Assembly (NCBI RefSeq): GCF_964222135.1
Contig: NZ_CAXQBR010000003.1
Span: forward strand, 124,001 to 188,000
From: Euzebya sp.
GTDB taxonomy: Bacteria > Actinomycetota > Nitriliruptoria > Euzebyales > Euzebyaceae
Reading direction: 5' to 3'
DNA length: 64,000 bases
Shown here piece after piece: positions 8,105 through 15,757 of the stretch. The stretch's first letter is position 1; each line of letters opens with the position of its first letter. Under the pieces are notes generated by a model that saw only the letters and a program-made list of their open reading frames with translations, was not told where the DNA came from and searched no databases. The position numbers and the translations under genes were made by a program.

Positions 8105-9242
8105 ATGGCTACCGATCACTCCGACGCACTCGCGAACTACCGGCGCAAGCTCGCCGAGGTCAAGGAGTACCTTTGACCTGGACACCAAGCGCGCACGGCT
8201 GGCCGAGCTGCACATCGAGGCGGCTGACCCCTCGATCTGGGACGACCAGGCCCGCGCGCAGAAGGTGACGAAGGAGCTCTCGGCCGTCGAGGACGACGTG
8301 AAGGTCCACGACGACTTCGCCGCGCGGCTCGAGGATCTCGAGACCCTCAACCTCCTCGCCCAGGAGGAGGACGACCAGGACTCCGCCGACGAGGTCGCGG
8401 CGGCGCTCGAGGACCTGCGCGGCGACTTCGCCGAGCTCGAGATCCGGGTGCTGCTCGGGGGTGAGTACGACGCCCGCGACGCGGTCGTCACCGTCCACGC
8501 CGGCGCGGGTGGCACCGACAGCCAGGACTGGGCGGAGATGCTGTGGCGGATGCTCCGCCGCTGGGCCGAGGAGCACCGCTTCGCCGTCGAGCTGTACGAG
8601 ACGCAGTGGGCGGAGGAGGCCGGCATCCGCTCCGCGACCTTCGCCGTCCGCGGCCAGCGCGCGTACGGCTGGCTGCGCAGCGAGCACGGCGTGCACCGGC
8701 TGGTGCGGATCAGCCCGTTCGACTCCCAGGCCCGGCGGCACACGGCCTTCTCGTCCGTCGACGTCATCCCCGAGCTCGACGAGGCGGAGGAGGACGTCCA
8801 GATCGACGACGAGGACCTGCGGATCGACGTGTACCGCTCGTCCGGCCCCGGCGGGCAGGGGGTCAACACCACCGACTCGGCGGTGCGGATCACCCACCTG
8901 CCGACCGGCATCGTCACCAGCTGCCAGAACGAGCGGTCCCAGCTGCAGAACAAGGCCACGGCGATGGCGCTGCTGAAGACCCGCCTGGCCCAGCTGGAGC
9001 GCGAGAAGCGCGCCGCGGAGCTGGCCGAGGTGCGCGGCGAGCAGCGCTCGGTCGAGTGGGGCAGCCAGATCCGCTCCTACGTCCTGCACCCCTACCAGAT
9101 GGTGAAGGACCACCGGACGAACCACGAGACCGGCAACACCCAGGCGGTCCTCGACGGTGGTCTGGGCGAGTTCATGACCGCCTACCTGCAGTGGCAGGCC
9201 CGCGGCGACGGGCCGGCGGAGGGGGTCGGTGGCGACGACTGA
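8105..9242 (+). CDS. prfB: Peptide chain release factor 2, with programmed +1 frameshift
   Basis: Recognises UGA/UAA and triggers peptide release. Reading starts at ATG 8105, runs 23 codons to CTT at 8171-8173, meets TGA at 8174-8176, and continues in the +1 frame from GAC 8175, giving 378 residues. After the shift the protein continues DLDTKRARLAELHIEAADP, normal for RF2. The stop-recognition tripeptide SPF is at about residues 203-205 and the catalytic GGQ at 249-251, as in E. coli RF2. The gene autoregulates: when RF2 is scarce the ribosome shifts rather than terminates. The last 14 bp overlap the next gene. Not a pseudogene despite the in-frame TGA. Confidence 0.96.
8163..8177 (+). promoter_or_regulatory. 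prfB +1 frameshift site
   Basis: Internal Shine-Dalgarno-like AGGAG (8163-8167), three bases, then CTT TGA C (8171-8177). Spacing and slippery codon equal the classical E. coli site, where CUU slips to UUU before a UGA recognised by RF2 itself. Confidence 0.95.
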
Positions 9243-9822
9243 CGCCCACCTCCGCGTCGTCGGATCCGCGCGGCGCAGCCTGTTCGACGCCGTGCGGCCC
9301 ACCGAGGTGCAGGCGGCGGGGGAGCGCCTGCGGGGTCCGGGCGGGATGGCCCTGGCCGCGCTCCACCACGACGGCGTCGCCGGTGGGGTGCACGCGCCGG
9401 CGGACGCGGTCGTGCTGGCCGGGCGTGCGGTCGGCCGCGCCCGTGACGGGTGGGTCAGAGCGGACGAGACGGCGGCGCTCGGCATCGCCTACGGCATCGC
9501 GGTGACCCGCCACCGGCGGACGGCGGGCGGTCGCACCTGGTGCCTGCTGCGCCTGGGGGCGCTGCAGCACGGCCGCACCCTCGAGACCGCGGCCGTGCTC
9601 GCGGACCTGCCGGCGGTCCGGCTGACCCCGATCGTCGTCGGCCCGTCCTCAGCGGCTGAGCGGACCGCCGGCCTGCTGACCGCCTGCGGGCTCTCGGTCC
9701 ACGCGGCGGACAACGACGACGCGTGGTCGGTGCTGTCCGCGCTCGACCACGCGAGCGCGGCGGCCGAGCACACCGCGGCGGTCGTGCTCGCGACGCGCGA
9801 GGACCCCGTCCGCCATGGCTGA
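9229..9822 (+). CDS. Degenerate transketolase-like protein, N-terminal half
   Basis: A 197-residue protein whose middle aligns by eye with the TPP-binding part of transketolase: ADETAALGIAYGIAVTRH matches the GLGMAVGMA helix, and CLLRLGALQHGRTLETAAVL matches the usual LLGDGELQEGQVWEAA. The metal/TPP motif GDGELQEG is replaced by RLGALQHG, so the Asp that binds Mg is missing, and the active-site His residues are not evident. The start GTG lies inside prfB (14-bp overlap) and the stop overlaps the next gene by 8 bp, so the pair is translationally linked. It is unlikely to bind TPP; a structural or regulatory role is inference. No function is proposed. Confidence 0.6.
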   Translation: MATTDAHLRVVGSARRSLFDAVRPTEVQAAGERLRGPGGMALAALHHDGVAGGVHAPADAVVLAGRAVGRARDGWVRADETAALGIAYGIAVTRHRRTAGGRTWCLLRLGALQHGRTLETAAVLADLPAVRLTPIVVGPSSAAERTAGLLTACGLSVHAADNDDAWSVLSALDHASAAAEHTAAVVLATREDPVRHG

Positions 9823-10597
9823 GCGGAGCGCGGGTGCCCGCGACGACCGGGGCGGGACCGCCCCGCCGGCGGCCGGCTCGTTCGGGGACGTCCTGGTGCG
9901 CCTGGCCGGGGAGCGCCCGAACCTCGTCGTCATCACCGGCGCGGACATCGGCCCGGCGGCGTGGTTCGCCGAGGTGTGGCCTGACCGCGTCCTGACCGTC
10001 CCGCCGCTGATGGCGCGGCTGTCCATCGCCGAGGGGATCGTCCGGGGCGGGGGGGATGCGGTCACGGTGCTCGAGCCCGAGGTGGTCGAGCTGGCCGTCC
10101 GTGCCGAGGCGGGTGTCCTGGCGGTCAGCGAGACCCCCGCCCACCTGGCCCTCGCCCACCGGGCCGCCCTCGACGTCATGCAGCCCGGCTGGGAGGACGA
10201 CCTGCCTGTCCTCCTCGTCGGCGGCCTGTCGTCGTCGACCACCACCGTGCTGTTCCTCCCCGAGCGCACGCCGGCCTCGGGGTCGGCGCCTGCGCCGCTG
10301 GTCCTCGGCGAGCAGCGGGTGCTGCACCGCGGCCGGGACGGGCTCGTCCTCGGCGCCGGCCCGACCGCACCGGTCGCGCGGGCCGTGGCCGAGGCGCTGG
10401 CCGAGGACCACTGCCAGGTGACCGCGCTCGACAGCCACACCGTGACCGGCGCCTCCGGGGTCGAGGCGTCACTGCTGCTCGACCACCTGCTCGTGGGCGG
10501 CCTCGACGTCGAGCGCGCGGCGGCCCTCTCCGCGGTCCCGGTCGGTGGGGGGATCCCGGCCGTCGCCGAGCGGGTCCGGGCCGCGCTGTCGAGCTGA
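9815..10597 (+). CDS. Degenerate transketolase-like protein, C-terminal half
   Basis: A 260-residue partner of the preceding gene. It resembles the Pyr and C-terminal domains of transketolase: SFGDVLVRLAGERPNLVVITGADI matches the start of the Pyr domain, RVLTVPPLMARLSIAEGIV matches the RFFNVGIAEQNMVGIAAGL region, and GRDGLVLGAGPTAPVARAVAEAL with CQVTALDSHTV matches the C-terminal domain. The catalytic Glu in the AEQ element that activates TPP is not conserved. Together the two genes look like a split, inactivated transketolase still kept as two intact reading frames with normal codon use. The alternative is a divergent 1-deoxyxylulose-5-phosphate-synthase-like pair. Confidence 0.6.
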   Translation: MAERSAGARDDRGGTAPPAAGSFGDVLVRLAGERPNLVVITGADIGPAAWFAEVWPDRVLTVPPLMARLSIAEGIVRGGGDAVTVLEPEVVELAVRAEAGVLAVSETPAHLALAHRAALDVMQPGWEDDLPVLLVGGLSSSTTTVLFLPERTPASGSAPAPLVLGEQRVLHRGRDGLVLGAGPTAPVARAVAEALAEDHCQVTALDSHTVTGASGVEASLLLDHLLVGGLDVERAAALSAVPVGGGIPAVAERVRAALSS

Positions 10598-10623
10598 CCG
10601 CCACCGCGGCCAGCTGCAGGGTC

Positions 10624-10629
10624 TAGGGT
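10624..10629 (+). promoter_or_regulatory. Possible -10 element (TAGGGT) for CWB2 gene
   Basis: TAGGGT followed by a leader of about 27 nt and a ribosome-binding-site-like GGGAG before GTG 10663. Confidence 0.4.
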
Positions 10630-10662
10630 CACCTCGATCCGTCCCCGACGTCGGGAGCTCCC

Positions 10663-11697
10663 GTGCCGAACCGCGCCACCGCACTGCTCGTGGTCGCCGT
10701 CCTCATCGCCCTCGGCAGCGCCGGGGCGGCACGCGCTGGCGGCGCCGTCCAGCGCATCGCGGGCGACGACCCGGTCGGGCTGTCCGTCGCGGTCTCGACC
10801 GCCACCTTCGACGACGCGGGCGCCGACGGGACCGCGGCCCTGCACGCGGTCCTCGGCCGCGACGACGCGTTCGCCGACAGCCTGGCCGCCGGCCCGCTGC
10901 TGGCCGGCGGCCCGCTCCTCTACGTGCCGGGCGGCGAGGGGGGGACCCTGCCCGCCGCCGTCGCCGACGAGCTCGTCCGCGTGCTGCCGCCGGGTGCGAC
11001 GGTGTACCTGGCCGGCGGCACTGCGGCGGTCGCGCCGGCGGTCGAGGACGCCGTCGCCGACCTGGAGCTCCTGCCGATCCGGCTGGGCGGGGAGGAGCGG
11101 ACCGCCACCGCGGCGCGGATCGCCGAGGAGGCCGTGGCGCTGTACGGCGACCCGGCGACCGTGCTGCTGGCGGCGGCGGGCACCTGGCCGGACGCGATCG
11201 CCGGGGCGGCCCTGGCCGCGGCGACCAGCGGGGCCGACGGCGCGGTCCCGATCCTGTTGACCGACGGCGGGGCGCTGTCGCCCGCGGCCGGGGAGTTCCT
11301 CGACGCCGCCGGCGAGGTCGAGGTCCTGGTGCTCGGCGGGGATGCGGTCATCGACGACGCGGTCGCCGAGTCCGCCGGCGCCGACGGGCGGCTGGCCGGC
11401 CCGACCCGCGCGCACACCGCCGCGGTCATCGCGCCGGCGTTCGGCGACGACCCCGCCGCGGCGACGGTCGTCCAGGGGTGGGTGGACGACCCGCAGGTCG
11501 AGGGCACCGACGACGGCTGGATCGAGGGCACCGTCGCCGCGACCCTGCTGCGACCCCTCCTCCTGACCGGCCCCTCGGCCGACGAGGTGAACGAGCCGAC
11601 CCGCGCCGCGCTGTCGGGCCGGCAGGCCGTCACGGTCGTGGGCGCCCCCGACCGGGTCTCCGATGGGGGGTTGGAGGCGATCGGCGCGGCGAGGTAG
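10663..11697 (+). CDS. Secreted cell-wall-binding repeat 2 (CWB2) protein
   Basis: A 344-residue exported protein: N-terminal signal peptide (about residues 1-25, ending ...GSAGAARAGG) and then CWB2-type repeats, each with a core like GRDDAFADSLAAGPLLAGGPLLYVP, a T(V/E)YLAGGTAAVAPAVEDAV strand and a helix. Three repeats are visible (about 30-130, 135-235, 240-344); the last is the most divergent. In Firmicutes CWB2 modules bind secondary wall polymers; in actinobacteria they are abundant on exported proteins, with unknown ligand. No catalytic domain is attached, so this protein is only the binding module. Start is GTG 10663. Confidence 0.85.
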   Translation: MPNRATALLVVAVLIALGSAGAARAGGAVQRIAGDDPVGLSVAVSTATFDDAGADGTAALHAVLGRDDAFADSLAAGPLLAGGPLLYVPGGEGGTLPAAVADELVRVLPPGATVYLAGGTAAVAPAVEDAVADLELLPIRLGGEERTATAARIAEEAVALYGDPATVLLAAAGTWPDAIAGAALAAATSGADGAVPILLTDGGALSPAAGEFLDAAGEVEVLVLGGDAVIDDAVAESAGADGRLAGPTRAHTAAVIAPAFGDDPAAATVVQGWVDDPQVEGTDDGWIEGTVAATLLRPLLLTGPSADEVNEPTRAALSGRQAVTVVGAPDRVSDGGLEAIGAAR

Positions 11698-11730
11698 CGC
11701 AGCCCGGTAACGCCACCGATGGGCGCCGAA

Positions 11731-11916
11731 GTGGTCGCGGTTGGTTCGCGGTGGGTGCGGGGCCCGCCGGTGGGAGCGGTGGCCGCACCCAGGTGGTCGC
11801 GGTTCGTTCGCGGTGGGTGCGGGGCCCGCCGGTGGGAGCGGTGGCCGCACCCAGGTGGTCGCGGTTCGTTCGCGGTGGGTGCGGGGCCCGCCGGTGGGAG
11901 CGGTGGCCGCACCCAA
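11731..11916. repeat. Three tandem copies of a 62-bp repeat
   Basis: Copies at 11731-11792, 11793-11854 and 11855-11916. Copy 1 differs from copy 2 at one position (TTGG for TTCG) and copy 3 differs only in its last base. The unit is extremely GC-rich and contains no inverted repeat spanning it. It fills the gap between the CWB2 gene and the paaA promoter; the whole gene-free stretch 11698-12000 holds only this array and the promoter region. Confidence 0.95.
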
Positions 11917-11950
11917 GGGCGGTTCGCTCCCCTTCCCGAGGATGACGTGT

Positions 11951-11956
11951 TACGGT
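11951..11956 (+). promoter_or_regulatory. Extended -10 element (TGTTACGGT) for paaABCD
   Basis: TACGGT preceded by TGT (TGN-TANNNT). GTGTTAC (11947-11953) and GTAACAC (11981-11987) form a perfect 7-bp inverted pair separated by 27 bp, flanking the expected transcription start; this could be a two-site operator. Confidence 0.45.
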
Positions 11957-12000
11957 TGGACGCAGAGCCGAGGGAATCCTGTAACACCTGTGGAGGGCCA

Positions 12001-12960
12001 ATGACGACCGTCGCCGACCCCGACCTCGAGGCGCGGACCGCCGCGTTCGTGGAGCACGTCCAGTCCGGCGGCCAGGTCGAGGCCGACGACTGGATGCCCG
12101 ACGAGTACCGGCAGCTCGCGATCAAGTTCATCGAGATGCACGCGAACTCCGAGATGATGGGCGCCCTGCCCGAACGCGAGTGGATCGCCCGGGCCCCCAC
12201 CCTCCGGCGGAAGATGTCCCTCACCGCCAAGGTGCAGGACGAGGTCGGCCACGGGCACATGATCTACCGGGTGGCCGAGGACCTCGGCAAGCCCCGCCCG
12301 GACATGCTGAGCGACCTGCTGGCCGGCCGGACCAAGTTCCACAACGTCTTCCACTACCCGACACGGTCGTGGGGCGACGTGGCGGTGATCGGCTCGCTGG
12401 TGGACGGCGCGGCGATCATCACCCAGACCGCCCTGCTCACGACGTCGCTGGCCACGTACGCCCGCGTGATGAAGCGGGTCTGCGCCGAGGAGAGCTTCCA
12501 CCAGCGCCACGGCGAGGACCTGCTGCTCGAGCTCGCGTCAGGCACCGCCGCGCAGCGGGAGATGCTGCAGGAGGCCGTCGACCGCTGGTGGACGCCGATC
12601 ATGCACTTCTTCGGCCCCAAGACGCCGGCCGAGAAGGACCGGCTGCTCTTCTGGCGGATCAAGACCGAGACCAACGAGACCCTCCGCCAGCGGTTCTTCG
12701 ACCGGTACGTGCCGAAGCTGTGGGACCTCGGCATCACCGTCCCGGACCCGGACCTGCGCTACGACCCGGACGCCGACACCTGGATCTGGACCGAGCCGTC
12801 GTGGGACGAGCTGCGGGAGGTCGCCCGGGGGAACGGACCGATGACCGCGACCCGGCTGAGCTGGCGGATCTGGATGAGCGACGCGAACGCCTGGGCCCGC
12901 GAGGTCATGGACCTGCCACGCCTCGAGTCGCCGGTCGCCGCCTCGGGCGGGCGGACCTGA
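12001..12960 (+). CDS. paaA: 1,2-phenylacetyl-CoA epoxidase subunit PaaA
   Basis: A 319-residue ferritin-like di-iron oxygenase subunit, which epoxidises the ring of phenylacetyl-CoA in the cytoplasm. Iron ligands appear as Glu51 in ANSEMMG, Glu81/His84 in KVQDEVGHGHMI and Glu164/His167 in AEESFHQRH. Length and order match the family. ATG 12001 follows GGAGGG at about 7 nt. It is the first gene of a four-gene operon with overlapping start and stop codons. PaaA-type subunits also occur in related multicomponent oxygenases, so phenylacetyl-CoA as the substrate is a family-based assumption. Confidence 0.92.
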   Translation: MTTVADPDLEARTAAFVEHVQSGGQVEADDWMPDEYRQLAIKFIEMHANSEMMGALPEREWIARAPTLRRKMSLTAKVQDEVGHGHMIYRVAEDLGKPRPDMLSDLLAGRTKFHNVFHYPTRSWGDVAVIGSLVDGAAIITQTALLTTSLATYARVMKRVCAEESFHQRHGEDLLLELASGTAAQREMLQEAVDRWWTPIMHFFGPKTPAEKDRLLFWRIKTETNETLRQRFFDRYVPKLWDLGITVPDPDLRYDPDADTWIWTEPSWDELREVARGNGPMTATRLSWRIWMSDANAWAREVMDLPRLESPVAASGGRT

Positions 12961-13289
12961 TGGCCCGCTACCCCGTCCTGCAGCGCCGCCGGGAGGACTC
13001 GGACTGGGAGACCGTCGGCTACGTCCACGCCCCGGACCGCGAGATGGCGCTCGGCTTCGCCCTCCACTCGTTCTTCCGCCACGGCGAGGGGGTCAACTGC
13101 GCGATCGACGACGGCGGCGAGATCGTCACCGTCACCGACCCCGCCGACGTGATCGCCCACACCGACAAGTCCTACCGCACCTCCGCCGGCTACCCGCTCG
13201 GGCCGAAGCGCCGCAAGGCCGAGCAGCGCATCGCCGAGCTCGGCGTCCGGGTCGACGGCGTGCGGCCGGGCGCGGGGGTCCCGACATGA
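12960..13289 (+). CDS. paaB: 1,2-phenylacetyl-CoA epoxidase subunit PaaB
   Basis: A 109-residue small subunit needed for assembly of the PaaABCE complex. It opens with YPVLQRRREDSDWETVGYVHAPDREMAL, the usual core being the V-x-Q-R-x...G-x-V-x-A-D-x-E-M-A-L pattern, and ends with a basic tail. Its ATG overlaps the paaA stop as TGATG, so translation is coupled. No oddity except that homologues are usually slightly shorter. Confidence 0.9.
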   Translation: MARYPVLQRRREDSDWETVGYVHAPDREMALGFALHSFFRHGEGVNCAIDDGGEIVTVTDPADVIAHTDKSYRTSAGYPLGPKRRKAEQRIAELGVRVDGVRPGAGVPT

Positions 13290-14104
13290 GCACCACCGAG
13301 CGGATGACCAACGTCCCCCGCGCGACCCGCGCCGGGTGGTCCGAGGCCGACGACCCGCGCCTCGCGCTGGTGCTGAGCATCGCCGACGACGAGCTGATGA
13401 TCGGCCACCGCCACAGCCACTGGACCGGCGTCGCCCCGACCCTCGAGGCCGACCTCGCGTTCAGCTCGCTGGCCCAGGACGAGATCGGCCACGCGGCGAT
13501 CTTCTACGGCGTCGCCGAGGAGCTGACCGGCCAGGACGAGGACACCCTCGCGTTCGGGCGCCAGCCGGGGGCGTACCGCCACGCCACCCTCCTCGAGGCC
13601 GAGCCGGGGGACTGGGCCTTCACCCTCGTCCGCCAGCACGCCTACGACCTGTTCGACCACCTCCGCCTCGAGGCGCTGACCGAGTCGAGCGACGCCACGA
13701 TCAGCGGGGTCCTCGGCCCGGTGCTGCGCGAGGAGCGCCTGCACCGCGCCCACGCCCGGGCCTGGCTCAGCCGCGTCGCCGACGGCCCGGCCGACGGGCG
13801 AGGGCGGGTCGAGGCCGCTGCCCGCGCGGTGCTCGGCCAGGTGGGCGGGCTGTTCGAGGCGGTGGAGGGGGAGGAGGCGCTGGTCGCCGACGGCACCCTG
13901 CCGGCCCCGACGTCGTCGCTCGTCGACCCGTGGCGCGAGCGCCTGGCCGAGGACTACCGCACCTTCGGGCTGGGGGGAGCGCTGGATGCCATCGACCTCG
14001 ACGGCGGGCTCGGGGGTCGCGCCGGACGGCACACCGAGGCCTTCGAGCCGATGTGGGCCGAGATGACCGCGCTGTTCCGCGAGCACCCGGGAGCCAGCTG
14101 GTGA
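13286..14104 (+). CDS. paaC: 1,2-phenylacetyl-CoA epoxidase subunit PaaC
   Basis: A 272-residue structural ferritin-like subunit that pairs with PaaA. Motifs include SIADDELMIGHRHSHWTGVAP, LAQDEIGHAAIFYGV and EERLHRAHARAWL. In E. coli PaaC lacks a complete di-iron site and serves as scaffold; this copy keeps several carboxylate/His residues, as is common. ATG overlaps the paaB stop by ATGA and the paaC stop overlaps paaD by TGATG. Confidence 0.9.
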   Translation: MSTTERMTNVPRATRAGWSEADDPRLALVLSIADDELMIGHRHSHWTGVAPTLEADLAFSSLAQDEIGHAAIFYGVAEELTGQDEDTLAFGRQPGAYRHATLLEAEPGDWAFTLVRQHAYDLFDHLRLEALTESSDATISGVLGPVLREERLHRAHARAWLSRVADGPADGRGRVEAAARAVLGQVGGLFEAVEGEEALVADGTLPAPTSSLVDPWRERLAEDYRTFGLGGALDAIDLDGGLGGRAGRHTEAFEPMWAEMTALFREHPGASW

Positions 14105-14595
14105 TGGTGGGAGCGGAGCTGGTCGACGTGGTCGATGCCGTGCGGGATGCCGTGTCGGCGGTCCCCGATCCGGAGATGCCGGTCGTCACGATCGGGCACC
14201 TCGGCATGGTCGTCGACGTGCAGGTGCGCGACGGGGTGGCCGAGATCGAGGTCATGCCGACGTTCACCGGCTGCCCGGCGACCGCCTACATCGGCCACGA
14301 CGTCGAGGCGGCGGCCACCGCGGTGGAGGGGGTGCGGGCCGCGACGGTCCGCTGGCGGCGCGACCTCTCCTGGGGGCCCGAGCGGATCACCGCCGAGGGC
14401 CGTGAGGCGCTCGCCGAGTCCGGCATCGCCCCGCCGGGGTCGGGGCAGACCCTCCTGTCGATCGGGGGCGTCCGCTGCCCGTGGTGCGGGTCCCGGAACA
14501 CCCGGGCCGACTCCCCGTTCGGGGCCGCGCCGTGCCGTTCCACCCACACCTGCCGGGACTGCAAGACCCCGTTCGACGCGATCAAGCCGATCTGA
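14104..14595 (+). CDS. paaD: 1,2-phenylacetyl-CoA epoxidase subunit PaaD
   Basis: A 163-residue MIP18/SufT-like assembly factor for the epoxidase. The N-terminal half has VPDPEMPVVTIGHLGMV and MPTFTGCPATAYIGHDVEAA, typical of the family; the C-terminal half has a zinc-finger-like set of four cysteines in CPWCGSRN and CRDC. PaaD likely matures the metal site. paaE, the reductase that normally follows, is absent here: transcription reaches convergent genes 25 bp after the stop. The reductase and the downstream paaFGHJZ/K genes must lie elsewhere, or another reductase is used. Confidence 0.9.
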   Translation: MVGAELVDVVDAVRDAVSAVPDPEMPVVTIGHLGMVVDVQVRDGVAEIEVMPTFTGCPATAYIGHDVEAAATAVEGVRAATVRWRRDLSWGPERITAEGREALAESGIAPPGSGQTLLSIGGVRCPWCGSRNTRADSPFGAAPCRSTHTCRDCKTPFDAIKPI

Positions 14596-14620
14596 TCCCG
14601 CGGGCGGATCAGCCGCCCGA

Positions 14621-15160
14621 CTACCCGCCGGTGATCTCGACGGAGCCGAAGAGGACGAAACCGTCGACCTCGACGTCGTCCGCGTCGGCGGCGCCGGTGC
14701 ACGCCTGCTGGCACTCGGCGGACCCGAAGATGGCGATCGCGCCGTTGTCGGCTGCGGAGCCCTCGGGGACCACGACCTCCGTCGAGCCGAACACGCTGAA
14801 CACGGTGATGTCCTCGCCGGGGGCCGGGGTGACGGTCGACGAGCTGAAGATGCTCACCGAGTCCGCCGAGGCGACGCCCAGTCCGATGGCGACCACCGCG
14901 GCGGCGGCCACCAGCCACCCGGCGGCCGTGCCGACCCACCCGGAGGAGGCGACCGGTGCGGCGTCCCGCGACGCGGGAGCGGAGTCAGGGGGCGCCGGGA
15001 CCGGCAGGTCGCGGACGAGCGGCGCGATCTCGGCCCGCGTCCGGGCGCGCATCGCGACGTCGAGGCGCTCCTCGAACTCGTCGGTCGACAGCGCGCCCTG
15101 GCCGTAGGCCTCCCGCAGCCGGTCCTGGACCTGCTGGCGGTCGCGGTCGCCGATGCGGAT
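14621..15160 (-). CDS. DUF1707 plus LiaF/toast-rack-like membrane protein, start codon unclear
   Basis: The frame reads IRIGDRDRQQVQDRLREAYG followed by GALSTDEFEERLDVAMRART, a complete DUF1707 domain, then a Pro/Ala linker, one membrane span (about WVGTAAGWLVAAAAVVAIGL) and a short beta-rich tail (ITVFSVFGSTEVVVPEG, IAIFGSAE, VEVDGFVLFGSVEI) like the cell-wall-stress LiaF C-terminal domain. Such proteins sense envelope stress. The frame is open back to a TGA at 15200-15202, but there is no ATG, GTG or TTG between that stop and DUF1707; the first canonical start is ATG 15052, which would delete DUF1707. An ATC start at 15160 is a guess; a missing start or indel is possible. Confidence 0.65.
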   Translation of the reverse strand: MRIGDRDRQQVQDRLREAYGQGALSTDEFEERLDVAMRARTRAEIAPLVRDLPVPAPPDSAPASRDAAPVASSGWVGTAAGWLVAAAAVVAIGLGVASADSVSIFSSSTVTPAPGEDITVFSVFGSTEVVVPEGSAADNGAIAIFGSAECQQACTGAADADDVEVDGFVLFGSVEITGG

Positions 15161-15191
15161 CTCCCCGTCGGGCTCCGCCCGTCGCTCCTGG

Positions 15192-15230
15192 GTCGTCGTT
15201 CAACGTCGTCGTTCTACGTCGTCGTTCGGA
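15192..15230. repeat. Three 13-bp direct repeats upstream of the DUF1707 gene
   Basis: GTCGTCGTTCAAC, GTCGTCGTTCTAC and GTCGTCGTTCGGA in tandem. They lie between the DUF1992 gene and the DUF1707 gene; on the minus strand they read as GTNGAACGACGAC. Regular spacing suggests a regulator-binding array, or a slippage product. Confidence 0.6.
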
Positions 15231-15252
15231 GCGCGCAGAGTACCGCCGTCGG

Positions 15253-15666
15253 CTACGCCCCCGCGCCGCCCTCACGGCGCGCGCGCCACCGGTCCAGGTG
15301 CCGTTCGAGGTCGAGTGGCACCGACGTCGAGGGCGGACCCGGCAGGCCGAGGCGGTTGGCCGCGATGATGCGCTCGTTGATCTCCGCGATGATCCGGCGG
15401 ACGTCCTCCTCGGTCCGGGCGACGTCGATCGCGAGGCGGGCCTGCTCGACGTCCTTGCGCAGCTGCACGGCCGGGGGGACGTAGGTGAGCCCCTCGTCCT
15501 CGAGCTTCCGGCGCGCCCACCAGTCGTCGTCGCGCTGGCGGCCCAGGTCGGCGATCGGCTTGCCGGCCCCGGGCAGGTCGTCGAACTCCCCCCGCGCCTG
15601 CGCCTCGCGGAGCGTCCGGTCGATCCAGGACTCCCAGCGGGCACCGGCGTACCTGCGCTCAGCCAC
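15253..15666 (-). CDS. DUF1992 (DnaJ subfamily C member 28 conserved domain) protein
   Basis: A 137-residue protein covering the DUF1992 family: [28 protein letters not shown] and [29 protein letters not shown], followed by a helical region ending [18 protein letters not shown]. The LPGxGKPL motif is diagnostic. The function is unknown in bacteria; the human relative DNAJC28 has an added J domain. GTG 15666 has a good GGAGGA ribosome-binding site, which fixes the start. It lies upstream of the DUF1707 gene on the same strand, 92 bp apart by the open frame. Confidence 0.85.
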   Translation of the reverse strand: MAERRYAGARWESWIDRTLREAQARGEFDDLPGAGKPIADLGRQRDDDWWARRKLEDEGLTYVPPAVQLRKDVEQARLAIDVARTEEDVRRIIAEINERIIAANRLGLPGPPSTSVPLDLERHLDRWRARREGGAGA

Positions 15667-15757
15667 CTCCGCGCCTCCTCCGTCGGGTCCGGCTGCCACG
15701 GTAGGGGGCCGAGCCAGGCCGGGGCGGGCCGTCGCAGGGGCGTGCCAGCATGGAGCC

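Noticed and set aside
8105-8264. prfB as a pseudogene because of the in-frame TGA
   Set aside because: The TGA sits in the classical programmed frameshift site and the joined protein is complete.
9649-11916. A 755-codon minus-strand open frame over the transketolase-like and CWB2 genes
   Set aside because: No domain is visible, it translates the 62-bp repeats and is antisense to supported genes.
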